DNA of 64,000 bases. It comes from Terribacillus aidingensis. Its GTDB lineage: Bacteria; Bacillota; Bacilli; Bacillales; Amphibacillaceae. The position numbers and the translations under genes are program-made. The stretch lies in contig NZ_CP159996.1 in NCBI RefSeq assembly GCF_040703035.1, positions 1,584,001 to 1,648,000 on the forward strand, given 5' to 3'. Below, piece by piece: positions 46,662-55,713 of the stretch. The notes below the pieces were generated by a model. That model was given only the letters and a program-made list of their open reading frames with translations. It did not search any database and was not told where the DNA came from. The stretch's first letter is position 1. Each line of letters begins with the position of its first letter.

Positions 46662-47489
46662 ATGAATCTAACATTACAAGCGTTGGTCCATCTAGCACCC
46701 GAAATCAAAAAAAACCTTGGTGAGAATTGCTCTGTGGTCGTTACCGACACAGAGAATTTTATTTTTTCTTCCCAGTCGAAAGACTTTGATTATAGCGTTA
46801 ATGTCGGCGATTTTGCTTTTTCTGAGGACAACGATATACTGCGTCAGGCATTAAATGGAGAAAAGGTACAAATACATATTCCAAAAGAGCGTTATGGTGT
46901 TGGTATGCAATACTCCGCTAATCCTATTCGTGATGAAAATGGGGAGATTGTCGGTGTATTCCAAATCACCAAAACCTTGAAAGACGAAGAAATACTTGAT
47001 AAAGAGCTGGATGAATTACGCACCATTGTCAGCAGTCTGCAAGGAAAAGTGCAGCAAGTTGCAGCGCAGGCTGAAGAACTTTCCGCTACGAGCACGGATA
47101 TCAATGGTCAAGCAGCTTATGCAAATGAGAACTCCCAGGAAATTAGTAAGGTTGTTCAACTGATTGAGGATATTTCAACACAGACAAACTTATTGGGCTT
47201 GAATGCAGCTATTGAAGCAGCCCGTTCCGGCGATGCTGGAAGAGGATTCGGCGTCGTGGCAGATGAAATACGCAAGCTTTCCATAGGGACGAAGGAAGCA
47301 GTCGGTACAATCGGTCAATCCCTTCAGGAAATACGAACAAACATGGAGAATTTGACTGTGAGTATCGGTGAAGTGTCCACTGCATCCGAAGAGCAATCTC
47401 GTGTAATGGTAGAGTTCATGGAAGATATACAGAATCTTGATCAACAAAGCAATGATATCGGACAATACATCAAAGACATCACAAATTAA
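46662..47489 (+). CDS. Soluble chemoreceptor-like protein (YfmS-like), copy 2
   Basis: 275 residues, same layout as copy 1. The signalling tip ([38 protein letters not shown]) is almost the same, while the sensory domain ([52 protein letters not shown]) has diverged. That suggests an older tandem duplication with selection for a different ligand in each copy. Both lack transmembrane segments. Confidence 0.9.
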   Translation: MNLTLQALVHLAPEIKKNLGENCSVVVTDTENFIFSSQSKDFDYSVNVGDFAFSEDNDILRQALNGEKVQIHIPKERYGVGMQYSANPIRDENGEIVGVFQITKTLKDEEILDKELDELRTIVSSLQGKVQQVAAQAEELSATSTDINGQAAYANENSQEISKVVQLIEDISTQTNLLGLNAAIEAARSGDAGRGFGVVADEIRKLSIGTKEAVGTIGQSLQEIRTNMENLTVSIGEVSTASEEQSRVMVEFMEDIQNLDQQSNDIGQYIKDITN

Positions 47490-47534
47490 GACGGACTAGC
47501 ACATAGCTACTTCATTGAAAAAGGGGATAAAACA

Positions 47535-48551
47535 ATGAAATCTTTAGTATATTACGGATCAAAAGATGTAAAAGTTGAAAATATCGCTGAGCCAGAGGTC
47601 AGCCAAGAAACGGTTAAAGTCAAAGTTAAATTCGCAGGTATATGCGGTACTGATCTTCACGAATATCTGCATAAGACCTTTGTAACAGAAGATAAAATGA
47701 TTTTAGGTCATGAGTTTACTGGTGAGATTGTTGAGGTGGGCGACAATGTAACCAAATTTAAAGCTGGTGATAGAGTAGCCGTAGAACCTATTTGGGGATG
47801 TGGCGAGTGTGATACCTGTAAAACAGGAAACTATAATATATGTCCTGATATGAAATCATACGGAATCCACGAGAATGGCGGCTTTGCAGAATACGTTGTA
47901 GTAAAAGAAGCAAATGTATTTGCACTGCCGGCTACACTCAGCTTTGAATTGGCAGCTTTAATAGAACCTCTAGCTGTTGTATTACAAGCAATCAGAAAAA
48001 GCAAATTTAAAATTGGCGACAGCGTAGCGCTTTTTGGTGCAGGACCCATCGGACTGCTTTTATCAGAAAGTTTAAGAGCAGCAGGAGCAAGTAAGATCTT
48101 TGTGGCTGAAGTAAGTGAGGAACGCAGAAAATTAGCTTTGGAAATGGGAGCGGATATCGTTATTAACCCGATAGAGGAAGATGCAGTGCAAGTTATTAAG
48201 AATAATACGAATGGCGGAGTGGATGTTTCCTTTGATGTTGCCGGGGTGGAAGCTACATTCAATCAATCTCTTGATTGCATCAAACCTAATGGGGAATTTA
48301 TGATTGTCAGTGTTTTCGCGAATCCAGTTAACTATCACCCAACAATGCAAGTAGTCAGTGAGAAGAAAATCAATTCCTCTCTTGGTTACAATAATATTTT
48401 TAGCCAAGCAATTGATTTGTTAGCTAAGGGATCATTGAATGTTAAGCCAGTCATTACGAGTATTATAGAGCTGGACAACATAGTAGCAGATGGTTTTGAA
48501 AAACTGATAAATGATAAAAATGAATGTAAGATCTTAGTTAAGCCTAGTTAA
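47535..48551 (+). CDS. Zn-dependent medium-chain dehydrogenase, 2,3-butanediol dehydrogenase type
   Basis: 338 residues. Catalytic Zn ligands in GICGTDLHEY and GHEFTGEIVE with Glu in IEPLAV; structural Zn site CGECDTCKTGNYNIC with four Cys; NAD-binding GAGPIG followed by the Val/Glu region VAEVSEERR. The overall pattern resembles BdhA (R,R-butanediol/acetoin interconversion), but sorbitol or threonine dehydrogenase-like substrates are possible. It is slightly shorter than B. subtilis BdhA (346). A long terminator follows. Confidence 0.85.
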   Translation: MKSLVYYGSKDVKVENIAEPEVSQETVKVKVKFAGICGTDLHEYLHKTFVTEDKMILGHEFTGEIVEVGDNVTKFKAGDRVAVEPIWGCGECDTCKTGNYNICPDMKSYGIHENGGFAEYVVVKEANVFALPATLSFELAALIEPLAVVLQAIRKSKFKIGDSVALFGAGPIGLLLSESLRAAGASKIFVAEVSEERRKLALEMGADIVINPIEEDAVQVIKNNTNGGVDVSFDVAGVEATFNQSLDCIKPNGEFMIVSVFANPVNYHPTMQVVSEKKINSSLGYNNIFSQAIDLLAKGSLNVKPVITSIIELDNIVADGFEKLINDKNECKILVKPS

Positions 48552-48582
48552 GATAGGAAAAAGGAAGATCAGTTTGATATGC

Positions 48583-48635
48583 TCCCTTTCAAGTAGACAG
48601 TTAAACCTAACTGTTTACTTAAGGGGAGTTTTTTA
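48583..48635 (+). terminator. Long hairpin terminator after the dehydrogenase
   Basis: CTCCC ... AAGTA..ACAGTTA-AACC-TAACTGT..TACTT ... GGGGAG followed by TTTTTT. The interval 48636-49061 shows no gene. Confidence 0.85.
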
Positions 48636-49061
48636 AGTTGAAGATTCCATACATCATAATTTTACTTTTTGGATGAGATTGTTTTCACTTGATTCATTTT
48701 AAGTTCAACTTAAGTTAGTTGAATAAATAACTGTAAAGAACTTATTAGATTACAGAATAGCTTCAAATAGAGATCCTTGAGTCATGGAAAGCTGGAATAG
48801 AGGTAAACAATCGTAGTTGGAGGTAAGAGCTCGATTTCGGTTACAATAGACTTTATTGAAGGAAAAGCTTACACTGGTACAATGTGCACGTAGAATGTTC
48901 ATAAATGATCTTTCTTTATACTAAGTTTATTTGAAATAGCATACGATATATCCCACATTTCGTTCTTCTGTGGTTTTTGGAGTGGTACTAGATAACCTTT
49001 TGATGATGTTAGCTATCAACCTAAAAAGATACGTGGGAATAGGTAGTAAGGGGCATGAGTT

Positions 49062-50423
49062 ATGGATAGAAACAACCAAACATCAAATGATTTACAAAAA
49101 GGGTTAAAAAACCGCCATGTGCAGATGATCGCACTGGGCGGAGCAATTGGAACCGGCTTATTTTATGGATCTGCTTCTTCCATTGGATTAGCAGGACCGG
49201 CAATCCCGCTGGCTTATCTGGTAGGCGGCTTGATGATATTTTTTATCATGCGGGCCTTGGGGGAGCTTTCGGTTGATACGCCAAACTCTGGTTCCATCAG
49301 TTATTATGCATATGAGAACTTAGGAGGCTTTTTCGGGTTCTTCTCCGGATGGAACTATTGGTTCAATTACGTGGCAGTAACGATGGCGGAGTTGACGGTC
49401 GTCGGTATATACGTCCAATATTGGTTTCCGGAAGTACCGTCCTGGCTGACAGCATTCGGATTCCTTGTCTTGATTACTTGCATTAATTTACTTAGTGTCA
49501 AGCTTTATGGAGAATTCGAGTTTTATTTCGCTCTCATCAAAGTGGTAGCTATTATTGGCATGATAATTCTAGGTTTGATAATCATCTTCACTGGTTTTGG
49601 CAATAACGGTGTACCGACCGGTTTCTCCAACTTATTTGATGAAGGAGGCTTCCTGCCAAACGGAATGATAGGTGTTCTTCTGGCACTTGTACCTGTTATG
49701 TTCAGCTTTGGCGGTGTCGAGCTGGTAGGGATAACAGCGGGTGAAGTGGATACACCTAAAAAAACGATTCCTAAAGCAATTAATCAAGTTGTTTACCGCA
49801 TCTTAATCTTCTATGTTGGTTCAATGATTGTAATCACAGCTATCTTCCCATGGAATCAAATAGACGGGGAAAGCAGTCCTTTTGTTCAAATACTCGATGG
49901 CGTCGGTATACCGGCAGCAGCTGGAATATTGAATATTGTTGTCTTGACTGCGGCTGTGTCGGCGCATAACAGCAGCTTGTACAGTAATGGGCGCATGCTG
50001 CATGCCTTAGCGAAGCAAGGCAACGCACCACGATTCCTGCAGCGTACCGGGAAACGGACAGGTGCACCAGTACCAGCCATCTTACTCTCTTCCGGGGTGG
50101 CAGGAATTGCTGTTATAGTCAACTTCTTAATGCCGGAAAAGGTGTTCGGCTATGTGATGGCGACTGCGACGGTTGCAGGTATCATCAACTGGAGTATGAT
50201 TGTTATCATCCATTTAGCATTCCGAAAGCGCATAGGAAAGGAAGCAGCAAGCAAGTTATCCTTCAAGCTGCCGCTTTATCCTATCTCCAATTATGTTGTA
50301 ATGCTATTCCTGGCAGCGGTGCTCGTCATCATAGGATTCATGCCGGATTATCGTTTGGCTCTTTATATATTGCCTTTGTGGGTGCTGATACTGGTAATAG
50401 GATATAAACTGAAGAAAAAATAA
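49062..50423 (+). CDS. APC-family amino acid permease
   Basis: 453 residues with 12 predicted helices. Start block KGLKNRHVQMIALGGAIGTGLFYGSASSIGLAGPA is the amino-acid transporter signature. SGSISYYAYENLGGFFGFFSGWNYW and SFGGVELVGITAGEVDTPKKTIPKAINQV are the other conserved blocks. It resembles GabP/RocE/ProY-type H+ symporters; the substrate cannot be chosen from sequence. RBS is weak (AAGGGGC). A strong terminator follows the stop directly. Confidence 0.9.
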   Translation: MDRNNQTSNDLQKGLKNRHVQMIALGGAIGTGLFYGSASSIGLAGPAIPLAYLVGGLMIFFIMRALGELSVDTPNSGSISYYAYENLGGFFGFFSGWNYWFNYVAVTMAELTVVGIYVQYWFPEVPSWLTAFGFLVLITCINLLSVKLYGEFEFYFALIKVVAIIGMIILGLIIIFTGFGNNGVPTGFSNLFDEGGFLPNGMIGVLLALVPVMFSFGGVELVGITAGEVDTPKKTIPKAINQVVYRILIFYVGSMIVITAIFPWNQIDGESSPFVQILDGVGIPAAAGILNIVVLTAAVSAHNSSLYSNGRMLHALAKQGNAPRFLQRTGKRTGAPVPAILLSSGVAGIAVIVNFLMPEKVFGYVMATATVAGIINWSMIVIIHLAFRKRIGKEAASKLSFKLPLYPISNYVVMLFLAAVLVIIGFMPDYRLALYILPLWVLILVIGYKLKKK

Positions 50424-50457
50424 AAAATGCGTGTCCATTATAGGGACACGCATTTTT
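50422..50457. terminator. Terminator after the amino acid permease
   Basis: AAAAATGCGTGTCC-ATTATA-GGGACACGCATTTTT; starts inside the stop codon and has T-runs on both strands. Confidence 0.92.
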
Positions 50458-50506
50458 CATTAATTTACTGGCTATCGTATACCCTGACAGGATTTTACCT
50501 TAAGGA

Positions 50507-50842
50507 TTACTTCTCTAATTGCTCTTCCCCCCAATAGCAAATTGCATCTAATACAGGAATCAAAGATAATCCTTTTTCGGTTAAGCTATATTCCACTTTT
50601 GGAGGCACTTGAGGATATTCTTTGCGATTAACTAGCTGATCGTTTTCCAGTTCTTTCAGCGTATTGGTTAAAGTTTTAAAAGAAATATTGCCTAGCATCC
50701 GTTTTAACTGATTATAGCGAATAGGATCATTGCTTAAATATAAGGCATATAAGACTGACATTTTGTATTTCCCCCCAATTAAAGACAACGTAAATCCAAA
50801 ACCAGTTTCCTTTATCTGATCTTTAAATTCATAGCGATCCAT
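50507..50842 (-). CDS. HxlR-family transcriptional regulator
   Basis: 111 residues. Winged-helix MarR-like fold with the HxlR pattern: LIGGKYKMSVLYALYLSNDPIRYNQLKRMLGNISFKTLTNTLKELENDQLV, then EYSLTEKGLSLIPVLDAICYWGEE. The only Cys is near the C-terminus, unlike YodB/CatR, which sense quinones with an N-terminal Cys. It is divergent from an NAD(P)H oxidoreductase, the usual target arrangement. Confidence 0.9.
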   Translation of the reverse strand: MDRYEFKDQIKETGFGFTLSLIGGKYKMSVLYALYLSNDPIRYNQLKRMLGNISFKTLTNTLKELENDQLVNRKEYPQVPPKVEYSLTEKGLSLIPVLDAICYWGEEQLEK

Positions 50843-50861
50843 TCAACACTCTCCTTTAGGT

Positions 50862-50888
50862 AAGTATCGCACTTTAATTACCGTACTT
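50862..50888. promoter_or_regulatory. Candidate HxlR operator
   Basis: AAGTA-N17-TACTT dyad in the 124-base divergent region, close to the HxlR start. Confidence 0.4.
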
Positions 50889-50966
50889 GTAGAAGGGTAA
50901 GGCATTCAATAAACTAAATGTACATCAAGCTATGATGCAAAGAAAGCGAAAAAGGAGGAAACAATA

Positions 50967-51548
50967 ATGAAGACCATTGTCTATGCTCATCCTTGGGAAG
51001 GGAGCTTTAATCATGCGATCTTAACTAGCATAACAAAAGACTTAGAAGCCAAAAGAGAGAAATTTCAAGTGATCGATCTTTATAAAGATGAGTTTAACCC
51101 CGCCTATACAGCTGAAGAATTGAAGTTATTTAACAAAGGAGAAACGCCGTACAAATTAGTTAAGGAATATCAGGAAAAATTAAGCCAAGCCACAGAATTG
51201 ATATTTATTTTCCCGGTCTGGTGGTGGGACTTACCTGCTATTTTAAAGGGTTTCATCGATAAAGTGATGTTGAGTGGCTTTGCTTTTCTAGAAGACAAAG
51301 AAAAAGGTGAGCTGAAAGGATTATTGACCAACATAAGAAAAACAACTGTCATTTCAACTTCTACAACTGATAAAGCTTACATTGAATCGGAAGGTGGAAA
51401 CGCTATTCAGGGAGTCTTTATTAACAGAACACTAGCTGACTTGGGATTAAGAAATGATGACACAAAATGGGTTCATTTTTCTGGGGTAAACGTAACAACG
51501 GATGAGAAAAGAAAAATGTTCTTACAAGAAATACCCCTCAAACTTTGA
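50967..51548 (+). CDS. NAD(P)H-dependent flavodoxin-fold oxidoreductase (KefF/YwrO-like)
   Basis: 193 residues, RBS AAAGGAGG. Flavodoxin-like fold: KTIVYAHPWEGSFNHAILTSI at the N-terminus, FIFPVWWWDLPAILKGFIDKVML as the FMN/quinone site signature, and a C-terminal VHFSGVN. Members are quinone or azo-type reductases, often induced by electrophiles. The divergent HxlR gene suggests control by a reactive compound. Confidence 0.92.
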   Translation: MKTIVYAHPWEGSFNHAILTSITKDLEAKREKFQVIDLYKDEFNPAYTAEELKLFNKGETPYKLVKEYQEKLSQATELIFIFPVWWWDLPAILKGFIDKVMLSGFAFLEDKEKGELKGLLTNIRKTTVISTSTTDKAYIESEGGNAIQGVFINRTLADLGLRNDDTKWVHFSGVNVTTDEKRKMFLQEIPLKL

Positions 51549-51694
51549 GTTGATTTTTCTGCTTGACCTTTTCAGAGTGATAGGGGCATATCTTTATTCT
51601 GAGAGAAAACAAGGAATTGTATAAGTCTGGTGTAAAAGAACGTAGTACTCATCACACAGTATCCGGCTTACTCCAGTCACAAAAATGTATAGCG

Positions 51695-51728
51695 AAAAGC
51701 CACACTTGTAGTAAAGTGTGGCTTCGTT
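51695..51728. terminator. Hairpin after the acetyltransferase gene
   Basis: AAGCCACACTT-N6-AAGTGTGGCTT just beyond the minus-strand stop codon; T-run weak on both strands. The 51549-51694 gap is otherwise empty. Confidence 0.7.
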
Positions 51729-51735
51729 CATCTTA

Positions 51736-52344
51736 TTATTTATCTACCCTTAAATTCTTGAAATAATATTCTTTGTCATGATCCGTAATCTCCCTGCGTA
51801 CTCGGCACGGATTACCTACAGCAACAACATTGGAAGGTATGTCTTTTGTAACTACACTGCCAGCCCCAATGACTGTATTGTCTCCTACTGAAATACCCGG
51901 AAGAAGAATTGCACCAGCACCTATCCAACAGTTTTTTCCTACAGTTACTGGTACATTAAATTGATATGCTTCTTCACGGAGTTCTGGCCAGATAGGATGC
52001 CCAGCTGTTGCTATCGTTACATTAGGGCCTATCATTGTATAGTCTCCGACGTAAATATGCGTGTCATCTACTAAAGTTAAATTAAAATTGACGTAAACAT
52101 TCTTTCCGAAATGAACATGGTTGCCACCCCAATTTGCGTGGAGTGGGGGCTCTATATAGCAACCTTCCCCAATCTCAGCGAACATTTTTTTTAGCAAAGC
52201 TTCTCTTTTTTCTATTTCGGTTGGTCGCGTTTGATTAAAGTCGTATAGTCGTTCGAGGCATACTATTTGTTGAGCTGCAAAATCTTTATCTCCTGGTAGA
52301 TACATACTGCTATTGTGCAGTCTATCTTTAAAACTTTTATCCAT
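51736..52344 (-). CDS. Sugar O-acetyltransferase (maltose/galactoside acetyltransferase type)
   Basis: 202 residues. N-terminal Mac domain (about 5-60) followed by left-handed beta-helix hexapeptide repeats (NLTLVDDTHIYVGDYTMIGPNVTI, KNCWIGAGAILLPGISVGDNTVIGAGSVVTKDIP). The catalytic His is in ATAGHPIWPE. It transfers acetyl from acetyl-CoA to a sugar hydroxyl. It lies 92 bases downstream of an MFS gene in the same direction and could be in one unit with it, for example for sugar detoxification and export. Confidence 0.92.
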   Translation of the reverse strand: MDKSFKDRLHNSSMYLPGDKDFAAQQIVCLERLYDFNQTRPTEIEKREALLKKMFAEIGEGCYIEPPLHANWGGNHVHFGKNVYVNFNLTLVDDTHIYVGDYTMIGPNVTIATAGHPIWPELREEAYQFNVPVTVGKNCWIGAGAILLPGISVGDNTVIGAGSVVTKDIPSNVVAVGNPCRVRREITDHDKEYYFKNLRVDK

Positions 52345-52436
52345 ATGTACAGCCTCATTTCTTCAAAAAAGTTAATTATAGTCTTAGCTAACGTCTTTCA
52401 TTACGTTCTCACCTATCAAGAAGTTTCAAGACCTGA

Positions 52437-53636
52437 TTATTGGCTCAATCGTTTAGGCTTAACACTAATTTCGTTAGCGCGTATTAAAATCAACCGACAG
52501 AACATTATCCCTGCTACACATACTAGAAGAAAATAAGGAAATATCAAAAAGGAAATGTTGGCCAACAACTGTCCTAGCAAGGGCGCCACTAAAGTAGCAC
52601 CAGTGTAAGCAAAGGCCATTTGAATTCCCATAGCTGCTTGTGAATGAACTACTCCAAAATATACAGGAGTTTGGTGTAACATAGAAGGGTAGATTGGTGC
52701 AAGACCGGTTCCTATAATGACAAAGGATAATAGAGTAAATATCGTGGGAAATGGAAGTAACATTATAACTAAACCGGAAGCAGCCAAAGTACATCCCAGC
52801 TGAATTAATGCTTCATTCTTTATTCGTATTGATAGAAATCCACTTAACATACGGCCTGCTGTCATACCAAGAAAGTACAAAGAAATCCAACCAGCGGCAC
52901 TTTCGGCTGGGACATTCTCTATTTTGACTAAGTAACTAGAACCCCAGAGCATTATACAAGCCTCTGTTGATGCTATAAAGAAAAATGACACCATTCCAAA
53001 GGCAGATCCTTTTTTCTTAAAGGAGTTCAGCAATCCCATTTTATTTTCTGAATTGGTTTCTTTCGTATATTGAATTCTCTTACTATCAGCATTTTCGTAT
53101 TCTTTCCACTTTGAAAGTGAAAAGAGGAGCAGTAAAACTAATGCAAACTGCAATAATGAAATGGTAAAATAACCGCTTCTCCAAGAATTCCCCCAAACAA
53201 CTAATACTGATAATATAACAGGGCCGAGCAGAGCTCCAACTCCCCAGAAAGCGTGTAACCAGTTCATATGTTTTGCTTCGTAGTGAGTAGCGACAAACCT
53301 GTTTAAAGCTGCATCCACCGCTCCAGCACCCAGTCCCAATGGTATAGCACATACTATCAGCCATATAAATGAAGGAGAAAATGCGAAACCAAGCAGTGCG
53401 ATAGCAGTCATAGATATACTTATTATAACAATCTTACCCGTACCCAAAACTCTAATTAATCTATATGAAAACAGACTGGATACTATTGTTCCTATAGATA
53501 TAATAATAGAAGCAATACCTGCATTCCAAATCGGAACCCCAAGATCAGTGTTCATAAGCGGCCACGCAGACCCTAATATAGAATCGGGTAAACCTAAGCT
53601 GATAAATGATAAGTAAATTAAGAAGATGAAGAACAT
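52437..53636 (-). CDS. MFS transporter
   Basis: 399 residues, 12 predicted membrane helices. N-terminal LIYLSFISLGLPDSILGSAWPLMNTDLGVP resembles MFS members of the FucP/YfkF-like group, and AIPLGLGAGAVDAALNRFVATHY is characteristic of this group. Upstream of the acetyltransferase gene on the same strand. The substrate is not known; a sugar or glycoside is a guess from the neighbour. RBS AGGAGGAT. Confidence 0.85.
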   Translation of the reverse strand: MFFIFLIYLSFISLGLPDSILGSAWPLMNTDLGVPIWNAGIASIIISIGTIVSSLFSYRLIRVLGTGKIVIISISMTAIALLGFAFSPSFIWLIVCAIPLGLGAGAVDAALNRFVATHYEAKHMNWLHAFWGVGALLGPVILSVLVVWGNSWRSGYFTISLLQFALVLLLLFSLSKWKEYENADSKRIQYTKETNSENKMGLLNSFKKKGSAFGMVSFFFIASTEACIMLWGSSYLVKIENVPAESAAGWISLYFLGMTAGRMLSGFLSIRIKNEALIQLGCTLAASGLVIMLLPFPTIFTLLSFVIIGTGLAPIYPSMLHQTPVYFGVVHSQAAMGIQMAFAYTGATLVAPLLGQLLANISFLIFPYFLLVCVAGIMFCRLILIRANEISVKPKRLSQ

Positions 53637-53936
53637 GATATCCTCCTATTCCTAAAAAGGAAGCTTATACTGCAAATAAACAGCAATTACCACCCTGTGT
53701 TAACGAGTTATTCGCATAAACTTAATTAATTATATTTTTATTCATCGATCTCCTGCTTCATTCATTGGAAACATGCATGAAATTAGAAGCGATAACTTTT
53801 TAAGGATGAAATAAATTAGGAGTAGAGGCCGTTACAGCCAATAATTTTGCAAGGGACAAAAGAGAGCACTTTTACTCGTATTTTCCTTTCTAATAAGGAG
53901 ATATTGAGAAAGCAATGCCTGGGCTTCCTAAAACTA

Positions 53937-53965
53937 TTGATAAAAAAATAGGAGATGTGTATAAT
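53937..53965 (+). promoter_or_regulatory. sigma-A promoter of the S-box unit
   Basis: TTGATA and TATAAT separated by 17 bases; transcription would start about 25 bases before the riboswitch. The preceding 53637-53936 shows no gene. Confidence 0.78.
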
Positions 53966-53994
53966 CCTACTTACTGTGAAAAAAATATTCTTTT

Positions 53995-54162
53995 CTTCTT
54001 ATTTAGAGAGATGGAGGGACTGGCCCGAAGAAATCTCGGCAGCGGAACTTATGAGATTAAGTTGCTGTGCCAAATCCAGCAAGCTGCGGCTTGATAGATA
54101 AGAGGAGCGTTTTATAGATATAAAGCCTCTTCTTATGGATGTAAGAGGGGCTTTATTTTTTT
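53995..54162 (+). promoter_or_regulatory. SAM riboswitch (S-box) with transcription terminator
   Basis: Aptamer 53995-54105: P1 CTTCTTAT / ATAAGAGG, core GGAGGGACTGGCCCGAAGAA, CTCGGCAGC and TGCCAAATCCAGCAAGC, all S-box landmarks. Terminator 54122-54162: AAAGCCTCTTCTTA / TAAGAGGGGCTTT followed by TTTTTTT. The 3' strand of P1 can instead pair with the 5' strand of the terminator, the known antiterminator switch: SAM bound means termination. It controls the NhaC-family transporter 30 bases downstream, tying it to methionine/SAM shortage. Confidence 0.95.
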
Positions 54163-54190
54163 GCAATAAAACAAAATCAGAGGTGAATCA

Positions 54191-55480
54191 ATGAAGAAAG
54201 CAAATCCATGGGCTCTCATCCCATTTATTGTTTTTTTAGTTTTATTTATTGGATCCGGGATTATCACAGGAGATTTTTATAAATTTCCGGTCATAGTAGC
54301 AATCACAATAGCAGCGGCTGTAGCTTTGTCTATGAATCGAAGAGAATCCCTTACAAATAAGGTCGATATTTTCTGCAAAGGTGCAGGTAATAGCAATGTC
54401 ATGCTGATGGTGATCATATTCATTTTAGCAGGAGCGTTTTCTGAAGTTGCCAAAGGCATGGGAGCAGTAGAGTCTGCTGTAAACCTTACTACATCAGTTG
54501 TTCCGCAAAACCTGCTAGTTGTAGGATTGTTTGTCATTGCATGCTTTATTTCCTTGTCGATGGGCACATCTGTTGGATCCATTGTAGCACTAGCTCCAAT
54601 TGGAGTTGGAATAAGCGATGAAACTAGTCTTTCGCTGGCTTTGGTGATGGGAGTGATTGTTGGTGGTTCGATGTTCGGTGATAATCTATCCTTCATATCA
54701 GATACAACGATAACTTCCGTTCGCACGCAGGGCGCACAGATGAAAGATAAATTTAAGGTTAATTTTTGGATTGTGTTACCGGCAGCAATTGTTACGTGCA
54801 TCATTTTAGGATTTATCGCAATTGGTGAATCAGCTCAAGTAGAACAAATTAACTATAATTGGATAAAGATAATTCCTTACGTCCTAGTTATAGTTTTTGC
54901 TTTAATTGGTATGAACGTCTTCCTCGTACTTGTGCTGGGAATTGTTCTTGCGGGAGCTGTTGGCTGGATAGATGGCAGCTACTATTTCATGAGCCTGATG
55001 CAGCAGATTGGGGATGGAATGGCAGGTATGTATGAGATTGCCTTCCTTGCAATATTAATAGCTGGAATGGTAGAGATAATTAAGTTTAATGGAGGAATTG
55101 ATTATATTCTGCACCTTGCAACGCGAAGAATTAAAACGAAAAAGGGTGCCGAATTTAGTATCGCCGGACTTGTAAGTCTAACTGATGTTTCAACTGCTAA
55201 TAACACAATCTCTATATTGATTACTGGTCCACTAGCTAAAAATATTGCAAATCAGTATGGGATAGAACCGAGAAAATCAGCTAGTATATTAGATCTTTTC
55301 TCTTGCTCAATCCAAGGTCTTTTACCATACGGAGCTCAATTATTGACTGCTGCAACCGTTGCAGGAATTTCGCCAATGAGTATCATTCCATACAGCTTCT
55401 ATCCAATCTTGGTAGGTATTTGTGGTATTATTGCCATCTTAATTGGCTATCCAAAGAAGAAAAATACTTTGGAAAAATAA
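54191..55480 (+). CDS. metT: NhaC-family transporter under S-box control, probable methionine transporter MetT
   Basis: 429 residues, about 11 membrane helices, start ATG behind AGAGGTG. Family blocks: FILAGAFSEVAKGMGAVES, LSMGTSVGSIVALAPIGVGIS, GGSMFGDNLSFISDTTI and SLTDVSTANNTISILITGPLAK, as in NhaC Na+/H+ antiporters. The subgroup placed behind S-boxes in Firmicutes was proposed as the methionine transporter MetT by comparative genomics. The riboswitch here makes methionine uptake far more likely than pH homeostasis. Confidence 0.9.
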   Translation: MKKANPWALIPFIVFLVLFIGSGIITGDFYKFPVIVAITIAAAVALSMNRRESLTNKVDIFCKGAGNSNVMLMVIIFILAGAFSEVAKGMGAVESAVNLTTSVVPQNLLVVGLFVIACFISLSMGTSVGSIVALAPIGVGISDETSLSLALVMGVIVGGSMFGDNLSFISDTTITSVRTQGAQMKDKFKVNFWIVLPAAIVTCIILGFIAIGESAQVEQINYNWIKIIPYVLVIVFALIGMNVFLVLVLGIVLAGAVGWIDGSYYFMSLMQQIGDGMAGMYEIAFLAILIAGMVEIIKFNGGIDYILHLATRRIKTKKGAEFSIAGLVSLTDVSTANNTISILITGPLAKNIANQYGIEPRKSASILDLFSCSIQGLLPYGAQLLTAATVAGISPMSIIPYSFYPILVGICGIIAILIGYPKKKNTLEK

Positions 55481-55667
55481 CTTTTCAGCTCTCCCTTAGA
55501 GCAAATGTGTATTTATTAATCTTCCTTCCAGTACGGGAATAGAAGCATTTTAGGAACAAGCGGAATTATATCGTAAACTAGCTTATTGGTTAAAAACTGG
55601 TTCTGCCTAATAGAAAAAACTAGCACACTTTTACAACAACAAAACTAAATAGTATGAAGTAAGTATG

Positions 55668-55708
55668 AAAAACAGCTGCATCTCTGGGAAACACAAGCAG
55701 CTGTTTTT
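55668..55708. terminator. Bidirectional terminator between metT and the histidinol-phosphatase gene
   Basis: AAAAACAGCTGC-N17-GCAGCTGTTTTT with T-runs on both strands. 55481-55667 holds no gene. Confidence 0.88.
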
Positions 55709-55713
55709 CTTAT

